Of a DNA stretch of 39,983 nt, positions 1-5,940 are shown in pieces. This stretch comes from Microbacterium soli. GTDB lineage: Bacteria; Actinomycetota; Actinomycetes; Actinomycetales; Microbacteriaceae. Position numbers and translations under genes: made by a program. How positions within the stretch are numbered: the first letter of the stretch is position 1; each line of letters begins with the position of its first letter. The notes below the pieces were generated by a model. That model saw only the letters and a program-made list of their open reading frames with translations. It searched no databases and was not told where the DNA came from. The stretch covers positions 1 to 39,983 of the forward strand of contig NZ_BAABCP010000003.1 in NCBI RefSeq assembly GCF_039539005.1, written 5' to 3'.

Positions 1-127
1 CCTAATAGTACTAATACCGTCACCGGAGGTAGTGAGATGGCCCGCAAGATCAAGACCACCAAGAGCCCCGAGGAGCGTCGCGCCGAGGCCGAAGGGCTGC
101 ACGCCACGATCGCGGAACAGGTCGAGG
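1..127. repeat. Terminal direct repeat (circular contig overlap)
   Basis: Bases 1-127 are repeated without mismatch at 39857-39983. A 127-base overlap is a common assembly k-mer size and the two ends join in the middle of ardC, so I read it as the closure mark of a circular molecule of about 39,856 bp and not as a biological repeat. Confidence 0.9.
3..16 (+). promoter_or_regulatory. Palindromic promoter-operator 1 (ardC)
   Basis: TAATAGTACTAATA, one member of the repeated AATAGTACTATT family. The -10 candidate is TACTAA at 9-14. The -35 would lie across the contig join, about 17 bases upstream, and is weak. ATACCGT follows the box, as in other family members. The gene starts at 37 after a GGAGG ribosome site. 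Confidence 0.65.
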
Positions 128-921
128 AGCTGCGCACCTCGGAAGCCTGGTCGCGGTTCCTCACGTTCGCGCAGGCGTTCCACCGCTACAGCCTGAACAA
201 CCTGCTGCTGATCCTCGCGCAGAAGCCCGAGGCGACCAGCGTCGCCGGTTACCGCACGTGGCAGAAGCTCGGCCGCCAGGTGCGCAAGGGATCGCGCGGC
301 ATCCGCATCTTCGGCGGCCGCGACGTGCGCGAGACGGTCGAGGACGAGCAGAGCGGCGAGGAGAAAGAACAGCGCCGCGTGCGATTCTTCCCCGTGTCCG
401 TGTTCGACATCTCGCAGACCGACCCCATCGACCCCGAGGCGGACGACCCCAGCACCCTCGCGCAGCCGCTCACCGGCAACGACCCCGCAGGCATCTTCGA
501 CGCCGTAGCGGATTACCTCACCGGCAAGGGCTGGACGGTCGAGCGCGAGCCCATCGATGGAGCTGCCAACGGCTACACCGACCCCGAGGCGCGGCGCGTT
601 GTGATCGACGCCGACCTCTCCCCCGCCCAGGCCGCCAAGACCGCCCTGCACGAGGCCGCACACGTCGAGCTGCACGCCGAGGAAGATCACGCCGAGTACG
701 TCGAGCACCGCGGCGTGAAAGAGACCGAAGCCGAGAGCGTCGCCTACATCGTCGCGGGCATCCTCGGACTCGACACCAGCGCCTACAGCGTCGGCTACAT
801 CGCCGGGTGGAGCAAGTGCGAACCCGAGACGATCAAGGCCACCGCCGCAAACGTGCTGCGCGCCGCGCACACCCTGGCCGACGCCATCACCGAGCCCGCC
901 GAGGCAGCCGACGCAGCCTAA
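37..921 (+). CDS. ardC: ArdC-like antirestriction protein with zinc-protease domain
   Basis: A 294-residue protein with the two-part ArdC layout. Residues about 12-135 match the N-terminal DUF1738-type single-strand DNA-binding domain (YSLNNLLLI, the GYRTWQKLGR region, KGSRGI). The C-terminal zincin-like part has HEAAH at 205-209, with a likely third zinc ligand in KETEAES near 232. Known ArdC proteins protect incoming plasmid DNA from host restriction early in conjugation, and this role is inferred here. The ATG at 37 is set by GGAGG eight bases upstream. It is the first gene of the small-gene region, with its own palindromic promoter, and a structured repeat ends 59 bases before its start. 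The family call is firm; the molecular target is not visible. Confidence 0.88.
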   Translation: MARKIKTTKSPEERRAEAEGLHATIAEQVEELRTSEAWSRFLTFAQAFHRYSLNNLLLILAQKPEATSVAGYRTWQKLGRQVRKGSRGIRIFGGRDVRETVEDEQSGEEKEQRRVRFFPVSVFDISQTDPIDPEADDPSTLAQPLTGNDPAGIFDAVADYLTGKGWTVEREPIDGAANGYTDPEARRVVIDADLSPAQAAKTALHEAAHVELHAEEDHAEYVEHRGVKETEAESVAYIVAGILGLDTSAYSVGYIAGWSKCEPETIKATAANVLRAAHTLADAITEPAEAADAA

Positions 922-925
922 CCCG

Positions 926-971
926 AATAGTACTATTGCCGTTGCTACATCGTAACGGCAATAGTACTATT
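926..971 (+). promoter_or_regulatory. Double palindromic promoter-operator 2
   Basis: AATAGTACTATT occurs twice (926-937 and 960-971). The pair forms a perfect inverted repeat with 18-base arms, AATAGTACTATTGCCGTT and its complement, around a 10-base loop at 944-953. A promoter reads TTGCTA (942-947), 17 bases, TACTAT (965-970). The hairpin may also end ardC transcription. It lies between ardC and the 66-aa gene at 999. Confidence 0.75.
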
Positions 972-998
972 AGAGGTAGAGAGCGAGAGGAACCCACC

Positions 999-1199
999 AT
1001 GACCGAGACCGTCACCATCGAGACCAGGGCGTGCATGTTCTGCGGCGCATCGAGCCGCGTCGAGCTGACCGCCCGCCAGGCGGCAGCCCTGGCCGCCCGC
1101 CGCCCCGTGCAGGACGTCCTGCCGGACGTCGAGCCCGCCCGCCGCGAGCTGCTGATATCCGGCACGCACCCCGACTGCTGGGCGCGAGCTTTCGGATAG
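999..1199 (+). CDS. Small cysteine-motif protein, 66 aa
   Basis: The real gene here is the last 66 codons of a longer open frame. The ATG at 999 follows GAGAGGA at the right spacing and the palindromic promoter at 926-971. The protein begins MTETVTIETRACMFCGASS, with a CxxC pair at residues 13-16 and a further Cys near the C-terminus (HPDCWARAF). This looks like half of a small zinc ribbon, and a metal-binding or nucleic-acid-binding role is only a guess. I do not recognise the family. Its own promoter of the shared type suggests co-regulation with ardC, ssb and parAB. Confidence 0.6.
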   Translation: MTETVTIETRACMFCGASSRVELTARQAAALAARRPVQDVLPDVEPARRELLISGTHPDCWARAFG

Positions 1200-1206
1200 T
1201 AACCCC

Positions 1207-1219
1207 TAATAGTACTGTT
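1207..1219 (+). promoter_or_regulatory. Palindromic promoter-operator 3
   Basis: TAATAGTACTGTT, one mismatch from the shared palindrome. The -10 candidate is TACTGT (1213-1218), or TACTCA just downstream. It lies eight bases after the stop of the preceding gene and 27 before the ATG at 1246. Confidence 0.6.
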
Positions 1220-1245
1220 AGTACTCATAGAGTCAGGATTCAGAC

Positions 1246-1629
1246 ATGACCGACCTTGCCAACCTCGGAACGCGCCGCCAGCCCATGCCCCGGCCCGCGA
1301 CGCTCGACGAGTACCTGCGCATCCGGCCCCAGATGATCGACACCACGGGCGCGCCCCTCGTGCTCACGAGCTGCGAGAGCTGCAAGCGGCAGCACTTCAC
1401 CGTCGAGCCCTGCGCCGCCGAAGCCCCCTGCCCGCGCTGCGGCTCGGCCGCCGGCAGATGCCGGCGGCCCTCCGGCCACGCGGCCGCGAGCTGGCACGCC
1501 GAGCGCGCGGCCGCGTTCGAGGAGCTGTGCAACACCCGCGAAGCCGCCGGACTCCCCCAGGTGGCCCGCTGGCCCGAGCCCACGCAGCCGCCAGCAGCGC
1601 CGACGCTGTTCGAGTGGGATCAGCCATGA
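1246..1629 (+). CDS. Zinc-ribbon protein, phage-type zinc finger, 127 aa
   Basis: A 127-residue protein with CESC near residue 43 and then CPRCGSAAGRCRRPSGHAA near 64-83, followed by WHAERAAAF. The CPxCG...CxxPSGHxxxxxHxxR pattern is seen in small zinc-finger proteins of actinobacterial phages and plasmids; that match is from memory of the motif, and the binding partner is unknown. The ATG at 1246 has AGGA upstream and the shared palindromic promoter at 1207. The stop overlaps an ATG (1626) that opens an in-frame path through the downstream structured repeat into the NrdH gene. I consider that path accidental, but it is noted in the findings. Confidence 0.6.
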   Translation: MTDLANLGTRRQPMPRPATLDEYLRIRPQMIDTTGAPLVLTSCESCKRQHFTVEPCAAEAPCPRCGSAAGRCRRPSGHAAASWHAERAAAFEELCNTREAAGLPQVARWPEPTQPPAAPTLFEWDQP

Positions 1630-1751
1630 ACGAGCCGAGCTGCGCCCGGCGCGAAGGGCCGCGCCCCTCGCACTCCCCCGGCTCAGGCGCGACGGAGCGC
1701 GCCCGAGCTGATCGACGGCCACCTACGGCGGCCGAGCGCCTACGGCACACT

Positions 1752-1925
1752 CGTTTTCTTGCCGTGAAGCCTTCGGCAGCATACGGTCGGCCAGCCTCCG
1801 CACAAGCGCTTTCGCGGCATATCCTCGCGTCTTTCGCTGCGCTCGGCCGCTCCGGTATTCCACGGTCGCTTGTGCTCCGGCCGGCTCTCCCTAGCGGCGA
1901 CAAGTCGCCTTCACGGCAAAAAACG
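1752..1925 (+). repeat. Structured repeat element, copy 1
   Basis: A 174-bp non-gene block sharing most of its sequence with 39669-39834. The outer arms are CGTTTTCTTGCCGTGAAG (1752-1769) and CTTCACGGCAA plus AAAACG (1909-1925). An inner stem pairs GCACAAGCG (1800-1808) with CGCTTGTGC (1867-1875). Small hairpins sit at 1769-1777 (GCC-TTC-GGC) and 1896-1909 (GGCGAC-AA-GTCGCC). It ends 21 bases before the NrdH start. The nested pairing suggests a folded RNA or folded single-stranded DNA. Weaker similarity to copy 2 extends upstream to about 1660. Together with it, the 317-base gap 1630-1946 is accounted for. Confidence 0.7.
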
Positions 1926-1946
1926 TGGGGATGGGAGGATTCCAAG

Positions 1947-2201
1947 ATGTTGACAGTCACCGTGTACACCACCGGCCCGAGCTGCATCCGCTGCAAGATG
2001 ACCAAGGACGTCATGGGCCGCAAGGGCGTCGAGTTCGTCGAGGTCGACATCCGCGAGAACACCGCCGCACGCGAGTACGTGGTCGAGGAGCTGGGATACA
2101 CCGAGGCACCCGTCGTCGTCGTCGAGGACGGCACCGGCGAAGATCACTGGTCGGGATTCCGGCCCGATCAGATCGACCGCATCGCCGCCGTAAATGCTTG
2201 A
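1947..2201 (+). CDS. nrdH: NrdH-type glutaredoxin-like redoxin
   Basis: An 84-residue thioredoxin-fold protein. The redox pair is CIRC at residues 13-16 (MLTVTVYTTGPSCIRC), and the C-terminal WSGFRPDQID matches the NrdH signature. NrdH normally donates electrons to class Ib ribonucleotide reductase, so a plasmid copy could support dNTP supply during replication or after transfer; that role is inferred. The ATG at 1947 is chosen because GGGAGGA (1933-1939) sits just upstream and the fold starts there. The longer open frame upstream is repeat sequence. No shared palindrome precedes it; instead structured repeat copy 1 does. Confidence 0.85.
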   Translation: MLTVTVYTTGPSCIRCKMTKDVMGRKGVEFVEVDIRENTAAREYVVEELGYTEAPVVVVEDGTGEDHWSGFRPDQIDRIAAVNA

Positions 2202-2227
2202 CATGCACTAACGGTAATAGTACTATT
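2198..2227 (+). promoter_or_regulatory. Palindromic promoter-operator 4
   Basis: The clearest member of the family: consensus TTGACA (2198-2203), 17 bases, TACTAT (2221-2226), with AATAGTACTATT at 2216-2227 centred on the upstream edge of the -10. The flank TAACGG precedes the palindrome. The -35 overlaps the stop codon of the NrdH gene. Confidence 0.8.
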
Positions 2228-2256
2228 AGAGTTAGAACGAGAGAAGGGAAACCGCC

Positions 2257-2604
2257 ATGAACGACTGCACGATCGCCAGCCCCGAGGGAGCGGTCATCGC
2301 CCAGGTGAGCCACAGCGACATCACCGAGCACACCGGCACGCCGTACGACACCGGAGCCCGGCTCGAACCGCACCCCTGGGTGCGCGACGGCATCACCGGC
2401 CACGAATATCAGCGCCCCGCCGAGGCAGACGACTACGGTCGCGTCGACTTCGACGACGACGAGGGAACCACGATCGCCACGCTGCACATCGAGGGCGACC
2501 CCCTGCGCCCCGAGGGCGCATTCCTGCTCAAGCTCGACGTGAACGCCCCCGTCATCATCCACGGCCCCGGCGGCGAGTACATCGGCCGCGTCCGCCCCAT
2601 GTGA
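2257..2604 (+). CDS. Hypothetical protein, 115 aa
   Basis: A 115-residue acidic protein, no membrane segment, no cysteine cluster beyond one Cys near the N-terminus (MNDCTIASPEG). It has an acidic stretch near residues 60-72 and ends in short beta-like segments (VIIHGPGGEYIGRV). I do not recognise the family. The ATG at 2257 follows AGAAGGGA at good spacing and promoter 4. Its place between the NrdH and SSB genes, with a family promoter, suggests the same early-expression program, which is inference. Confidence 0.6.
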   Translation: MNDCTIASPEGAVIAQVSHSDITEHTGTPYDTGARLEPHPWVRDGITGHEYQRPAEADDYGRVDFDDDEGTTIATLHIEGDPLRPEGAFLLKLDVNAPVIIHGPGGEYIGRVRPM

Positions 2605-2612
2605 CCACGAGC

Positions 2613-2642
2613 GGCCCTAATAGTACCATTACCGTTAGGGCC
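2613..2642 (+). promoter_or_regulatory. Palindromic promoter-operator 5
   Basis: AATAGTACCATT (2619-2630), with -10 TACCAT (2624-2629) and -35 GTGACC (2601-2606) at 17 bases. The palindrome is enclosed by a second perfect inverted repeat, GGCCCTAA (2613-2620) and TTAGGGCC (2635-2642). ACCGTTA follows, as the mirror of the TAACGG flank in operator 4. Confidence 0.7.
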
Positions 2643-2660
2643 GCTCCGAAAGGAGAACCC

Positions 2661-2978
2661 ATGAACGCCACAGTCCAAGACCTCGCAGCCCGCTACTCGG
2701 CACTTCCCGAGAGTATCCGCAGCAAGTGCCCCCGGCCCACCGGGGCCGTCACCCCGGAGAGGGTGCGCGGCTGGCTGATCGAGCTGCGCGACACCTGCCT
2801 CGCGGCCGCCGCAACGGCCACAGACCTCGCGCTCGACACGGCCCAGGCCGGAGACCTCGACGCCGCAACCTCGCTGAAGCACGAGGCGCGCGCGACGCTC
2901 TCATTTGCAGCAGCGATCGGAGACCTCATCGGCTACCCGCCGATCGACGCCGACAACCGATCGGAGGAGAACAACTAA
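2661..2978 (+). CDS. Hypothetical helical protein, 105 aa
   Basis: The ATG at 2661 follows AAAGGAGA and gives a 105-residue protein rich in alanine and predicted helix (LAARYSALPESIRSKC..., then DTCLAAAATATDLALDTAQAGDLDAATSLKHEARATL). The spaced charged and alanine-rich helices resemble a small helical hairpin. No family is recognised. It is transcribed from promoter 5 and followed directly by the ssb promoter. Confidence 0.6.
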   Translation: MNATVQDLAARYSALPESIRSKCPRPTGAVTPERVRGWLIELRDTCLAAAATATDLALDTAQAGDLDAATSLKHEARATLSFAAAIGDLIGYPPIDADNRSEENN

Positions 2979-2984
2979 GACCCC

Positions 2985-3015
2985 TTGCAACCCCATTACC
3001 GCTAACAGTACTATT
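2985..3015 (+). promoter_or_regulatory. Palindromic promoter-operator 6 (ssb)
   Basis: TTGCAA (2985-2990), 18 bases, TACTAT (3009-3014), with AACAGTACTATT at 3004-3015. The upstream flank ATTACCGCTAAC resembles the flank of operator 4. The ssb ATG follows at 3043 after GGAGGAAA. Confidence 0.75.
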
Positions 3016-3042
3016 AGAGTCACCATCCAACAGGAGGAAACC

Positions 3043-3426
3043 ATGAGCTACATCACCCGCACCGGCAACCTGGCCGAGACCCCGACCCTGCGCGAGGGCG
3101 ACAACGGGCCGTACACCTACGCCCGCGTCCTCGTCAGCGACCGGCTGCGCCAGGAGGACGGCAGCTACACCGACGGCCCGACCATCGGCTACGACGTCGC
3201 CGTGAGCGGCAACCAGGCTGTGAACCTCATCGAGGCGGCCGAGCGCAGCGGGAACATCCGCGTGACGTTCTCGGGCCGCTACCGCGTCACCGAGTACAAG
3301 GGCGAGCAGGGCACCCGCATGCAGCACGAGGTGCGCGCCGACGAGGTGAGCGTGAGCCTGCGCGGCCAGAGCGTCACCGTCGAGCGGGCCGCCCGCGCGG
3401 ACGAGCCCGACAGCACGCCGTTCTGA
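3043..3426 (+). CDS. ssb: Single-stranded DNA-binding protein
   Basis: A 127-residue OB-fold protein. It begins MSYITRTGNLAETPTLR, with the typical SSB strand order (YARVLVSDRLRQ, YDVAVSGNQA, GNIRVTFSGRYRV), and ends with a short acidic tail, DEPDSTPF. Chromosomal SSBs end in DDDIPF; the final PF needed for partner binding is kept. It coats single-stranded DNA during plasmid replication or entry. The ATG at 3043 is set by GGAGGAAA. A strong hairpin terminator follows, so it is a single-gene unit driven by promoter 6. Confidence 0.88.
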   Translation: MSYITRTGNLAETPTLREGDNGPYTYARVLVSDRLRQEDGSYTDGPTIGYDVAVSGNQAVNLIEAAERSGNIRVTFSGRYRVTEYKGEQGTRMQHEVRADEVSVSLRGQSVTVERAARADEPDSTPF

Positions 3427-3434
3427 CCGACCCA

Positions 3435-3468
3435 GGGGTGCGGTGCCGATTCGCTGGCACCGCACCCC
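3435..3468 (+). terminator. Hairpin terminator after ssb
   Basis: Perfect 13-base arms GGGGTGCGGTGCC (3435-3447) and GGCACCGCACCCC (3456-3468) with an 8-base loop, nine bases after the ssb stop. There is no T-run, which is usual in high-GC actinobacteria. It abuts promoter 7. Confidence 0.75.
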
Positions 3469-3469
3469 C

Positions 3470-3481
3470 AACAGTACTATT
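3470..3481 (+). promoter_or_regulatory. Palindromic promoter-operator 7 (parAB)
   Basis: AACAGTACTATT, with -10 TACTAT (3475-3480). The -35 would fall inside the ssb terminator hairpin and is poor. A further ACTATT follows at 3485-3490. This operator controls parAB and could also be part of the partition site. Confidence 0.65.
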
Positions 3482-3503
3482 AGCACTATTGGAGGTATTA
3501 CCC

Positions 3504-4301
3504 GTGACCGCTCGAATCATCGCCCTCTGCAACCAGAAGGGCGGCGTCGGTAAGTCGACGACGACGTTCCACCTCGCGCGCGCGGCCGTGCTGCGCGGGC
3601 AGCGCGTGCTCGTCGTCGACAACGACCCGCAAGGCAACCTGACCTCAGTCGCGGCCGCCGAGACGGTCGGAGACGACCAGGCAGGGCTTGCCGACGCCCT
3701 CAGCTCACGCGCGCCCGAGAGCATCCGAGACGTGATCGTGCGCGGCGTATGGCCCGGCCTCGACGTCGTGCCGACGTCGGGCGTGATCCTCGGTTCCGTG
3801 CGCGACGAGCTCGTGGTCGCCGGAGCGGGCCGAGAAGGTCGCCTGCGCGCGGCGCTGGCCGCCGTGGCGGCCGACTACGACCTGATCCTGATCGACTGCG
3901 CACCGAGCCTCGACCAGCTCACCATCAACGGCCTCACCGCCGCCGATGCCGTGACGATCGTCACCCACTCCAAGCTGTTCAGCGCCAACGGGCTCGCGCA
4001 GCTCCTCGACACGATCGACAACGTGCGCCAGTACTACAACCCCGCGCTGCGCGTGGCAGGCGTCATCGTCAACCAGCACGAGGAGCAGACCGTCAGCGGC
4101 CGCACCTGGCTCGACGAGCTGCACGCGGCCGCCGGAGCCCGCGAGTTGCGCGTGCTCACGCCACCGATCCCCAAGCGCGTCGTCATCAGCGACGCCACCG
4201 AGGCCGCTCGCGGCCTCGACGAGTGGGGGAGCGCCGAGGCGACCGCGCTCGGCGCGATCTACACCGACCACCTGACCGCCATCGAAGGAGTCACGTCATG
4301 A
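3504..4301 (+). CDS. parA: ParA-family partition ATPase
   Basis: A 265-residue Walker-type ATPase. The deviant Walker A box KGGVGKST is at residues 12-19 and the Walker B region YDLILIDCAPSLD near 120-132. It has no N-terminal DNA-binding extension, so it resembles the short type Ib ParA proteins. It would move plasmid copies using ATP with its ParB partner. The GTG at 3504 is chosen because GGAGG lies eight bases upstream and Walker A then sits at the usual distance. It overlaps parB by four bases (ATGA), which indicates coupled translation. Confidence 0.9.
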   Translation: MTARIIALCNQKGGVGKSTTTFHLARAAVLRGQRVLVVDNDPQGNLTSVAAAETVGDDQAGLADALSSRAPESIRDVIVRGVWPGLDVVPTSGVILGSVRDELVVAGAGREGRLRAALAAVAADYDLILIDCAPSLDQLTINGLTAADAVTIVTHSKLFSANGLAQLLDTIDNVRQYYNPALRVAGVIVNQHEEQTVSGRTWLDELHAAAGARELRVLTPPIPKRVVISDATEAARGLDEWGSAEATALGAIYTDHLTAIEGVTS

Positions 4302-4696
4302 GCACCCGTCCCGCCCCGCGTAAGTCCAGCCTCGCCGGATCGAGCCCGGTCGCCCCGCCGGCACAGCCGGCACAGCCGGCGACGCCCGAACCCGACGTCG
4401 TGCCGGCGGCCGCGCAGCCCGCGGCACCGAAGCCGGCACGCGCCACCAGCTCAACGAGCGACAAGACGAAGTACCGGCACAAGGTGAGCTTCTACCAGCA
4501 CCCCGACGACACGGCGCGCGTGCGCGGTGCGATCCTGCACACCCAGGTCTCGGAGGGAGCGCGCACGCTCAGCCAGTTCGTCAACGACGCCGTGCTGGCC
4601 GAGGTCGAGCGGCTGGAAGCCAAGTACAACAACGGCCAGCCGTTCCCGGCTGTGGGAGCCCGCGAGCTGCCACAGGGCCGACCGATGGGGGAGTGA
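4298..4696 (+). CDS. parB: Ribbon-helix-helix ParB-like partner
   Basis: A 132-residue protein. Residues 1-57 are a flexible Pro/Ala linker; residues about 58-110 (KYRHKVSFYQHPDDTARVRGAI...LSQFVNDAVLAEVERLE) have the strand-helix-helix pattern of ribbon-helix-helix DNA-binding proteins. Type Ib partition systems pair a short ParA with such a protein, which binds repeats near the operon and also represses it. The repeated AATAGTACTATT sites around parAB are therefore natural candidate targets; this is inference. The start is fixed by the ATGA overlap with parA. It lacks the HTH-ParB domain of chromosomal ParB. Confidence 0.78.
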   Translation: MSTRPAPRKSSLAGSSPVAPPAQPAQPATPEPDVVPAAAQPAAPKPARATSSTSDKTKYRHKVSFYQHPDDTARVRGAILHTQVSEGARTLSQFVNDAVLAEVERLEAKYNNGQPFPAVGARELPQGRPMGE

Positions 4697-4701
4697 GCAT
4701 C

Positions 4702-4880
4702 ATGGCCAACCTCGCACGAGACATGCGCCTCGCGTGGCGACTGCTCACAGACTGGGAGCGGTGGGCTCTCATCGGCGCACCGCTGGCCCTTATCAGCGCC
4801 TACACGTTGTATCAGCTCTCCGATGCACTAGGGGTCGTCTGGTTCGTGCTGATCGGCTTGTTCGTCGGGATCGTCGGCGG
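4702..4880 (+). pseudogene. Small membrane protein truncated by IS6100
   Basis: The ATG at 4702, after GGGGGAG, opens a gene for a protein with two membrane segments (ALIGAPLALISAYTLYQLS and VVWFVLIGLFVGIVGG). After 60 native codons the frame runs into the IS6100 end at 4881 and stops at 4995 in foreign sequence. The 3' part is absent from the window, so the gene is broken. It followed parB closely, like small membrane genes often found after plasmid partition loci. No family is recognised. Confidence 0.7.
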
Positions 4881-4941
4881 GGCTCTGTTGCAAAGATTGG
4901 CGGCAGTCAGAGGTAGGCTGTCGCTCTGCGCCGATCAGGCG
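4881..4941. mobile_element. IS6100 end remnant, 61 bp
   Basis: GGCTCTGTTGCAAAG and the following bases match the left end of the complete IS6100 at 7503-7563 base for base over 61 positions, then diverge into the integron 3' conserved segment. It marks the left edge of the resistance block and disrupts the membrane gene at 4702. The rest of this IS copy has been deleted. Confidence 0.9.
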
Positions 4942-4973
4942 ACCCGAACGTTCGGAGGCTCCTCGCTGTCCAT
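4942..4973 (-). pseudogene. orf5 remnant of the integron 3' conserved segment
   Basis: On the minus strand an ATG at 4973 reads MDSEEPPNVRV, which I recognise as the start of orf5, the GNAT-like gene that follows sul1 in class 1 integrons. Only about 11 codons remain before the IS6100 fragment. The junction has AGGCG common to both sides (4937-4941). Confidence 0.75.
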
Positions 4974-5100
4974 TCGCTCCCCTGGCGCGGTATGAACCGC
5001 CGCCTCATAGTGCAGTTTGATCCTGACGAGCCCAGCATGTCTGCGCCCACCTTCGCGGAACCTGACCAGGGTCCGCTAGCGGGCGGCCGGAAGGTGAATG

Positions 5101-5940
5101 CTAGGCATGATCTAACCCTCGGTCTCTGGCGTCGCGACTGCGAAATTTCGCGAGGGTTTCCGAGAAGGTGATTGCGCTTCGCAGATCTCCAGGCGCGTGG
5201 GTGCGGACGTAGTCAGCGCCATTGCCGATCGCGTGAAGTTCCGCCGCAAGGCTCGCTGGACCCAGATCCTTTACAGGAAGGCCAACGGTGGCGCCCAAGA
5301 AGGATTTCCGCGACACCGAGACCAATAGCGGAAGCCCCAACGCCGACTTCAGCTTTTGAAGGTTCGACAGCACGTGCAGCGATGTTTCCGGTGCGGGGCT
5401 CAAGAAAAATCCCATCCCCGGATCGAGGATGAGCCGGTCGGCAGCGACCCCGCTCCGTCGCAAGGCGGAAACCCGCGCCTCGAAGAACCGCACAATCTCG
5501 TCGAGCGCGTCTTCGGGTCGAAGGTGACCGGTGCGGGTGGCGATGCCATCCCGCTGCGCTGAGTGCATAACCACCAGCCTGCAGTCCGCCTCAGCAATAT
5601 CGGGATAGAGCGCAGGGTCAGGAAATCCTTGGATATCGTTCAGGTAGCCCACGCCGCGCTTGAGCGCATAGCGCTGGGTTTCCGGTTGGAAGCTGTCGAT
5701 TGAAACACGGTGCATCTGATCGGACAGGGCGTCTAAGAGCGGCGCAATACGTCTGATCTCATCGGCCGGCGATACAGGCCTCGCGTCCGGATGGCTGGCG
5801 GCCGGTCCGACATCCACGACGTCTGATCCGACTCGCAGCATTTCGATCGCCGCGGTGACAGCGCCGGCGGGGTCTAGCCGCCGGCTCTCATCGAAGAAGG
5901 AGTCCTCGGTGAGATTCAGAATGCCGAACACCGTCACCAT
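5101..5940 (-). CDS. sul1: Sulfonamide-resistant dihydropteroate synthase
   Basis: A 279-residue DHPS that I recognise as Sul1: it starts [15 protein letters not shown] and carries [13 protein letters not shown] and VSRKSFLGA. It makes dihydropteroate from the pterin and p-aminobenzoate substrates but discriminates against sulfonamides, so it confers resistance. The start at 5940 gives the known length; the frame is open further upstream because it overlaps qacE-delta-1. It belongs to the 3' conserved segment and is expressed with the cassette from the integron promoter or a local one. It appears intact. Confidence 0.97.
   Translation of the reverse strand: MVTVFGILNLTEDSFFDESRRLDPAGAVTAAIEMLRVGSDVVDVGPAASHPDARPVSPADEIRRIAPLLDALSDQMHRVSIDSFQPETQRYALKRGVGYLNDIQGFPDPALYPDIAEADCRLVVMHSAQRDGIATRTGHLRPEDALDEIVRFFEARVSALRRSGVAADRLILDPGMGFFLSPAPETSLHVLSNLQKLKSALGLPLLVSVSRKSFLGATVGLPVKDLGPASLAAELHAIGNGADYVRTHAPGDLRSAITFSETLAKFRSRDARDRGLDHA

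Noticed and set aside
1..127. Terminal repeat as a phage-type terminal redundancy
   Set aside because: No phage structural genes; the length of exactly 127 bases and its position inside ardC fit an assembly overlap.
1397..2134. Long minus-strand frame of 245 codons through the zinc-ribbon gene and structured repeat
   Set aside because: It is antisense to supported genes, has no ribosome site, and its codons follow the GC bias of the opposite strand. The part reading GDLSPLGRAG recurs in copy 2 only because the DNA repeats.
1626..2201. A 191-aa fusion of repeat sequence and NrdH
   Set aside because: The NrdH fold and the GGGAGGA ribosome site define a start at 1947. The upstream part is repeat DNA with strong pairing. 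Kept only as a low-weight finding.
4702..4995. Intact 97-100-aa membrane protein gene
   Set aside because: The last third is translated IS6100 and integron sequence, so the native gene is truncated.
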